From positions 1 to 8,788 of the forward strand of contig JBHJOS010000098.1 of the NCBI GenBank assembly GCA_050329415.1: 8,788 nt of DNA. The letters are read 5' to 3'. Below are positions 6,000-8,788 of this stretch, one piece after another. A program made the translations under genes and the position numbers. Each line of letters opens with the position of its first letter. Positions within the stretch are counted from its first letter, which is position 1. Source of the stretch: JANNOG01 sp050329415 (GTDB taxonomy: Bacteria > Actinomycetota > Actinomycetes > Actinomycetales > JBBAYJ01). Below the pieces are notes generated by a model, which was not told the origin of the DNA, made no database searches, and saw nothing but the letters and a program-made list of their open reading frames with translations.

Positions 6000-6977
6000 T
6001 CAGGCGACGACGGCGAAGCGGCGCCGGTAGTGATCCGGCGGGACGCCGACCCGGCGGACGAAAGCGCGCCGCATGGTCTCGGCGCTGCCGAAGCCGCACC
6101 ACCGGGCGATGACGGCGACGGTGTCGGCGGTGTCGGTGAGCAGTCGGCGGGCGGTGTCGACGCGTACCTGTTCCACCCAGTGCCCGGGTGACCGGCCGAC
6201 CTCCCGGGTGAAGACGCGGGTGAAGTGACGGGGGCTCATCGATGCGCGTGCGGCGAGTGCGGTCACCCGGTGGTCGGCGCCGGGGTCGTCCTCCACTGCC
6301 TGCTGGACGGCGCGCAGCGCCGACCGCTCGGCGCGAGGCGTCCACACCGGGGTGGCGAACTGGGTCTGGCCGCCGGGCCGGTGCCGGAACATGACGAGCC
6401 AGCGCGCCACGGTCTGGGCCACGTCCGTTCCGTGGTCGTCCTCCACCATCGCCAGCGCCAGATCGATGCCGGCGCTCACGCCGGCCGACGTCCACACCCG
6501 GCCGGAGCGCGTGTAGATCGGGTCCGGGTCGACGTCGAGCTCGGGGTGCTCGGCGGCGAGGCGATCGGCGCGCGCCCAGTGGGTCGTCACCGGGCACCCG
6601 TCCAGCGCCCCCACGTCTGCGAGCAGGAACGCCCCGGTGCACACGGACCCCACCCGGCCCGCCCGGACCACCGCGTGGCGCAGCCACTGCACCAGGCGCT
6701 CGTCGCGGCGCGCCTCGTGCACCCCCAGCCCGCCGACCACGAGCAGCGTGTCGATCGGGTCGTCGCCGTCCGGCAGCGTCCCGGTGTGCAGCGTGAGGCC
6801 GCTCTCCGTCCGCACCGGCCCGCCGGCCGCCGACACCACCTCGATCCGGTAGGCCGTGGCCTCGTCCGGACGGCACCGGTCGACCACCCCGGCGGCGCCG
6901 GTGAACACGTCCATGGGTCCGACCAGGTCGAGTCCCTGGATCCCGGGGTAGGTGACGATGACGACGCGGTGGCCCAC
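6000..6977 (-). CDS. GlxA/FtrA-type transcriptional regulator: DJ-1-like domain plus AraC DNA-binding domain
   Basis: This is a 325-aa two-domain regulator. Residues 1-185 form a DJ-1/PfpI-like sensor domain (VVIVTYPGIQGLDLVGPMDV at the start, the elbow SVCTGAFLLADVGALDG with C113, TTHW at 131-134, and TSAGVSAGIDLALAMVE). Residues 220-320 are an AraC helix-turn-helix pair (LAARASMSPRHFTRVFTRE, then VAVIARWCGFGSAETMRRAF, ending GVPPDHYRRRF). Such proteins typically regulate an adjacent metabolic gene in response to a small ligand. The next gene downstream encodes a free-standing relative of the sensor domain. The start is a GTG at 6977. No Shine-Dalgarno is visible before it, and a TTGACG box lies at 7014-7009 on the coding strand, so a leaderless transcript is possible. 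It is of ordinary length for the family. Confidence 0.92.
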   Translation of the reverse strand: MGHRVVIVTYPGIQGLDLVGPMDVFTGAAGVVDRCRPDEATAYRIEVVSAAGGPVRTESGLTLHTGTLPDGDDPIDTLLVVGGLGVHEARRDERLVQWLRHAVVRAGRVGSVCTGAFLLADVGALDGCPVTTHWARADRLAAEHPELDVDPDPIYTRSGRVWTSAGVSAGIDLALAMVEDDHGTDVAQTVARWLVMFRHRPGGQTQFATPVWTPRAERSALRAVQQAVEDDPGADHRVTALAARASMSPRHFTRVFTREVGRSPGHWVEQVRVDTARRLLTDTADTVAVIARWCGFGSAETMRRAFVRRVGVPPDHYRRRFAVVA

Positions 6978-7006
6978 GACGTCGACTGTCGGTCGCGTCG
7001 CGCGAT

Positions 7007-7021
7007 GGCGTCAACGACGCC
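7007..7021. promoter_or_regulatory. Small dyad in the glxA-type regulator promoter region
   Basis: GGCGTC-AAC-GACGCC is a perfect 6-bp inverted repeat located 30-45 bp upstream of the regulator's GTG (6977). On the minus strand it contains TTGACG (7014-7009), a possible -35 element. It could be an autoregulatory operator or a second small stem after the VOC gene terminator. There is no direct evidence for either. Confidence 0.3.
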
Positions 7022-7050
7022 GACCCCACGATTCAGGACATCGCCGCGCC

Positions 7051-7073
7051 GGACGCCGTCGCGCCCGGCGTCC
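7051..7073 (-). terminator. Hairpin terminator after the VOC gene
   Basis: GGACGCCG (7051-7058) and CGGCGTCC (7066-7073) form a perfect 8-bp GC-rich stem with a 7-base loop. It starts 2 bases after the minus-strand VOC stop codon (7077-7075). It probably ends that single-gene transcript before the GlxA-type regulator. There is no U-tract. Confidence 0.55.
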
Positions 7074-7074
7074 C

Positions 7075-7440
7075 TCAGGTAGCCGGTTCGTCGCCCGCCT
7101 TCCGCTGGTCAAGGACGAAGAACCAGTTGCCCGAGGGGTCCCGGAAGCCGGCCAGCGACCCGTCGGGGATGTCGATCGGTCCTGTGGCGGGCGACAGGTC
7201 CGGGTGCCGGGCGAGGAAGTCGTCCAGGCTGTCCGCCAGGAACATCGGCCCGGGGCCGCCCGTCGCACCCGGCACGACGCGGTCGATCATGAGGGCGACG
7301 TCGGAGCCGGGGACGGCGAGACCGACCGTGTCCTCCCCCTCGCGCCAGAGCTCGTCGTGGCCGAGCTCGTCGCGGTAGAAGCGCAGGGACGCCGGCAGGT
7401 CGGGTGTCGGCAGGTACATGAACGCGAGCGGCAGTGCCAT
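7075..7440 (-). CDS. VOC-family (glyoxalase fold) protein under TetR control
   Basis: This is a 121-aa single VOC domain. Its first module is LAFMYLPTPDLPASLRFYRD and the second half ends in LAGFRDPSGNWFFVLDQ, the classic D-P-x-G-N-x-F signature, with Phe-Phe-Val where metal-dependent members usually carry E-L. A binding or sequestering role, or a different enzyme activity, is therefore possible. The substrate is not deducible. The ATG at 7440 lies inside the 21-bp operator-like palindrome. On the minus strand CATAAT (7452-7447) ends 6 bases before the ATG, which places initiation at the start codon itself and predicts a leaderless mRNA. It is divergent from the tetR-type gene with 37 bp between start codons, so it is the probable target of that repressor. 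Confidence 0.9.
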   Translation of the reverse strand: MALPLAFMYLPTPDLPASLRFYRDELGHDELWREGEDTVGLAVPGSDVALMIDRVVPGATGGPGPMFLADSLDDFLARHPDLSPATGPIDIPDGSLAGFRDPSGNWFFVLDQRKAGDEPAT

Positions 7441-7455
7441 AACCTGATTATGGCA
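7435..7455. promoter_or_regulatory. 21-bp palindromic operator shared by the VOC and TetR genes
   Basis: TGCCATAA and TTATGGCA are perfect 8-bp half-sites separated by CCTGA. The dyad covers the VOC gene's start codon (7440-7438) and its CATAAT -10 box, and lies just upstream of the TetR gene's TACACT -10 box (7464-7469), over its -35 region. Perfect dyads of this size in a divergent tetR intergenic region are typical TetR operators. Binding would block both promoters, so autoregulation plus VOC repression is expected. Confidence 0.75.
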
Positions 7456-7463
7456 TCTGGAAC

Positions 7464-7469
7464 TACACT
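7464..7469 (+). promoter_or_regulatory. -10 box of the TetR-type gene
   Basis: TACACT fits the TANNNT actinobacterial -10 pattern and ends 8 bases before the GTG at 7478. Initiation would be at or within a base or two of the start codon, so this mRNA also appears leaderless. No good -35 is visible in the overlapping operator region. Confidence 0.5.
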
Positions 7470-7477
7470 ACGGAACC

Positions 7478-7963
7478 GTGCCCGGCTGGCTCCCCACGAA
7501 CGCGAGCGCCCGGGGCCGCCTGGTCCGCGCCGCGCTCGACATGTTCGGGGCGTCCGGCTTCGACGCGGTCAACGTGGCGGACCTGGCCGGGGCAGCCGCG
7601 ACGACGACGGGCCCGCTCTACCACCACTTCGGCTCCAAGCTCGGCCTCTATCTCGTCGTGCGCGAGGACGTCGAGCGCCGGGTGACGGACCGGGTCGAGG
7701 GCGCGCTGGCGGCCGTCGCCGACGTCGCGGCGGCGCTGGTGGTCGCGTTCGACCACCTGGAGCGCACCGGGCTGCTCCGCCTGGTGGGCGAACCGGCCCC
7801 GGCGGGCGTCGAGGACCCGGTGGTCGCGTTGCTCACGCAGCACGTGGGCGCGCCGCGCGGGTCGATGCTCGCCGCCGCCTGGCGGCAGGGGCTGCTGGAG
7901 ACCGCCGACGGCGCCGCACCCGACGAGGTGCGCCACGCTCTCCGCTCCCTCGCGCCCTCATGA
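7478..7963 (+). CDS. TetR/AcrR-family transcriptional regulator
   Basis: This is a 161-aa repressor. Residues 10-58 form the TetR helix-turn-helix domain: LVRAALDMFGASGFDAVNVADLAGAAATTTGPLYHHFGSK, with the hallmark LYHHF/K of the recognition region. The remaining roughly 100 residues are the helical ligand-binding and dimerisation domain, shorter than the 120-150 usual in the family, so the pocket may be small. The start is a GTG at 7478, chosen because the domain begins soon after and a -10 box sits just upstream. There is no Shine-Dalgarno. It is divergent from the VOC gene and shares the palindrome at 7435-7455, which implies negative control of both genes. The inducer cannot be read from sequence. 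A strong hairpin follows 9 bases after the stop. Confidence 0.93.
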   Translation: MPGWLPTNASARGRLVRAALDMFGASGFDAVNVADLAGAAATTTGPLYHHFGSKLGLYLVVREDVERRVTDRVEGALAAVADVAAALVVAFDHLERTGLLRLVGEPAPAGVEDPVVALLTQHVGAPRGSMLAAAWRQGLLETADGAAPDEVRHALRSLAPS

Positions 7964-7972
7964 CGTACGTGA

Positions 7973-8004
7973 GGCTCGGGGCGGAGCGCGCCCCGCCCCG
8001 AGCC
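7973..8004 (+). terminator. Strong hairpin terminator after the TetR-type gene
   Basis: A perfect 12-bp GC-rich stem (7973-7984 with 7993-8004) closes an 8-base loop, 9 bases after the stop codon at 7963. There is no U-tract. It marks the end of the very GC-rich block, and composition drops beyond it. Confidence 0.75.
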
Positions 8005-8285
8005 GAAGGTCTCCATCCCAGCCCGGCGAGGTGAGCGGCCAGCTTGTCGTGGAAAATCACGCACCGCGGAGAACTTCCTTGACCGGATGTACTGCGCGGC
8101 GACGCTCGAGCGCGACAGAGACGGCCGATTCGAGAGATTCGTCCAGCGGTGAGATTCGCTCACCGAGGAACCCGGCGAGAGAACCGGGTCTGTCCAGAAC
8201 CCAGGCGCCGGGCTGAATTTTTACGGAGTGAATACGCCAGGTACAAGACCGAGGTTGGTGGTGCGGGTTGGGAGCGGAACTCGCT
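8005..8285. other. Gene-poor, lower-GC spacer with several hairpins
   Basis: I find no convincing gene here. Sampled 60-base blocks (8041-8100, 8221-8280) are about 58% GC, against well over 70% in most of the window to the left. It contains three GATTCG copies (8127, 8136, 8153), two as GAGATTCG 17 bases apart, three possible hairpins between 8147 and 8212, and a T5 run at 8218-8222. One plus-strand frame (8072-8152, NFLDRMYCAATL... to a TGA) looks protein-like for 26 codons without a start, possibly a gene remnant. The region may be a junction left by insertion or deletion. Confidence 0.5.
8147..8222 (+). ncRNA. Possible structured RNA or terminator with competing hairpins and a U-run
   Basis: Three elements can be drawn. 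A: CGGTGAG/CTCACCG (8147-8153 with 8159-8165). B: ACCCGG/CCGGGT (8170-8175 with 8184-8189). C: CCCGGCG/CGCCGGG (8171-8177 with 8206-8212), which can be continued inward by 8184-8189 pairing with 8199-8205 around one bulged A. B and C use the same bases and exclude each other. C ends 5 bases before TTTTT (8218-8222), as in an intrinsic terminator. No plus-strand gene follows and no good promoter precedes it. It may instead end the minus-strand nuclease transcript. Confidence 0.3.
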
Positions 8286-8788
8286 CTACGGCTGTGGTCG
8301 TCCTGCCAGGCCGGTGAGGGTTGGGAACGGCGCGACGTTGATCATCTCGGGGAGGGTCGCGAGGGTGAACACCCGACCGTCGGTGTCGCGCACGACGGGC
8401 CCGAGTGTGTCGTTGACGCGTCCCCACCCCAGACCGGCGAGCACCGCGAGGAGGGGGATGCCGCCGAGCCGAACGGCCTCGGCGCGTAGCCGCTCGAAGC
8501 GCAGCGCCTTGTCGCGCGCGGTGCCACCGTCGTTGACGAGCTTACATTCAAGCATCCCGCGCAGGGTGTCGGACTCGTCGTAGACCACGAAGTCAGGTGC
8601 CGGCTGGACGCTGATCTCGAAGCGTCTCGCGATGTCAGCCTGGTTGTGGCTACCCGTGCGGATGTGCGGGATGCCGTGCGCGATGAACAGCTCCTCCACC
8701 CCGTCCTCAAGAAGATTCCCGCGGCGGGTCGAAGTGGCATCGAGGAGCTGGCGGAACGCACCTCCGTAGTGCCGCTGGTGCAGAAAGG
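8286..8788 (-). CDS. Probable PD-(D/E)xK nuclease, restriction-endonuclease-like, N-terminus beyond window
   Basis: The frame is open from the right edge to a TAG at 8288-8286 and shows 166 residues. A GTG at 8699 is in frame, but the coding-like sequence continues upstream of it (HYGGAFRQLLDATSTRRGNL), so the start is outside the window. The visible core reads PDF (D65), then 14 residues later ECK (E80, K82), the PD-...-ExK metal-binding nuclease motif. An earlier Glu (E27 in NLLED) could be the helix-A acidic residue. GGTARDKALRFERL after the motif and IPLLAVLAGLGW are the hydrophobic core and helices expected of the fold. The overall look is of a type II restriction enzyme, from general pattern rather than a named match, and no methyltransferase is in view. 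GC content is about 62% in a sampled block, lower than the genes to the left, suggesting transfer. Confidence 0.7.
   Translation of the reverse strand, partial: FLHQRHYGGAFRQLLDATSTRRGNLLEDGVEELFIAHGIPHIRTGSHNQADIARRFEISVQPAPDFVVYDESDTLRGMLECKLVNDGGTARDKALRFERLRAEAVRLGGIPLLAVLAGLGWGRVNDTLGPVVRDTDGRVFTLATLPEMINVAPFPTLTGLAGRPQP

Noticed and set aside
5106..6191. Plus-strand open frame over the end of the QueA-like gene and the DJ-1 gene.
   Set aside because: Low-complexity translation. The real genes in this interval have motifs and ribosome sites.
8031..8216. Small plus-strand open frame of about 61 codons in the spacer.
   Set aside because: No ribosome site, weak third-position GC bias and no recognisable protein features.
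8005..8285. tRNA, attachment site or CRISPR-like repeat in the lower-GC spacer.
   Set aside because: No cloverleaf or T-loop motif was found on either strand. The GATTCG repeats are too short and irregular for an array, and no matching direct repeat pair for an att site is visible.

Overview
The window is very GC-rich DNA with strong G/C bias at third codon positions, GTG/TTG starts next to ATG, several apparently leaderless genes and GC-stem terminators without U-tracts. This fits a high-GC actinomycete. A Pseudonocardiales-type genome is my guess from overall flavour, not something the sequence proves. Twelve protein genes are supported, two of them cut by the window edges. No rRNA, tRNA, CRISPR array, IS element or origin was recognised.

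Layout. (1) 1-393 (+): the 3' part of a VOC/glyoxalase-fold gene. It converges on a minus-strand block and is separated from it by a 13-bp perfect hairpin (398-426). (2) 2814-421 (-): three tightly overlapping genes, a TPR protein, a 124-aa protein of unknown function and a NifU-C-domain/Rieske iron-sulfur protein. Genes of this kind usually accompany actinobacterial aerobic [NiFe]-hydrogenases, but no hydrogenase gene is present here. (3) 3364-2915 (-): soxR, divergent from (4) a two-gene plus-strand operon at 3419-5247 made of an SDR oxidoreductase and a divergent QueA-like protein with overlapping stop and start codons. A 16-bp perfect palindrome behind a TTGACT -35 box lies between soxR and the SDR, placed as a MerR-family activator site should be. 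(5) 6977-5307 (-): a GlxA/FtrA-type AraC regulator with a DJ-1-like sensor domain, followed by a free-standing DJ-1/PfpI protein resembling isonitrile hydratase. (6) 7075-7963: a divergent VOC gene and a short TetR-family regulator sharing a 37-bp intergenic region that holds most of a 21-bp operator-like palindrome. (7) After a strong terminator (7973-8004) the GC content falls. A structured, gene-poor stretch (8005-8285) precedes a truncated minus-strand gene with a PD-...-ExK nuclease motif that runs off the right edge.

How it fits together: most of the window is small-molecule and redox stress housekeeping. It carries three different sensor classes (SoxR, GlxA, TetR), each beside the gene or genes it probably controls: an SDR with a QueA-like protein, a DJ-1 protein, and a VOC protein. 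The iron-sulfur trio and the edge nuclease are the parts that context explains least. The best candidates for something not yet described are the SoxR-linked SDR/QueA-like operon and the hydrogenase-type electron-transfer trio without a hydrogenase.
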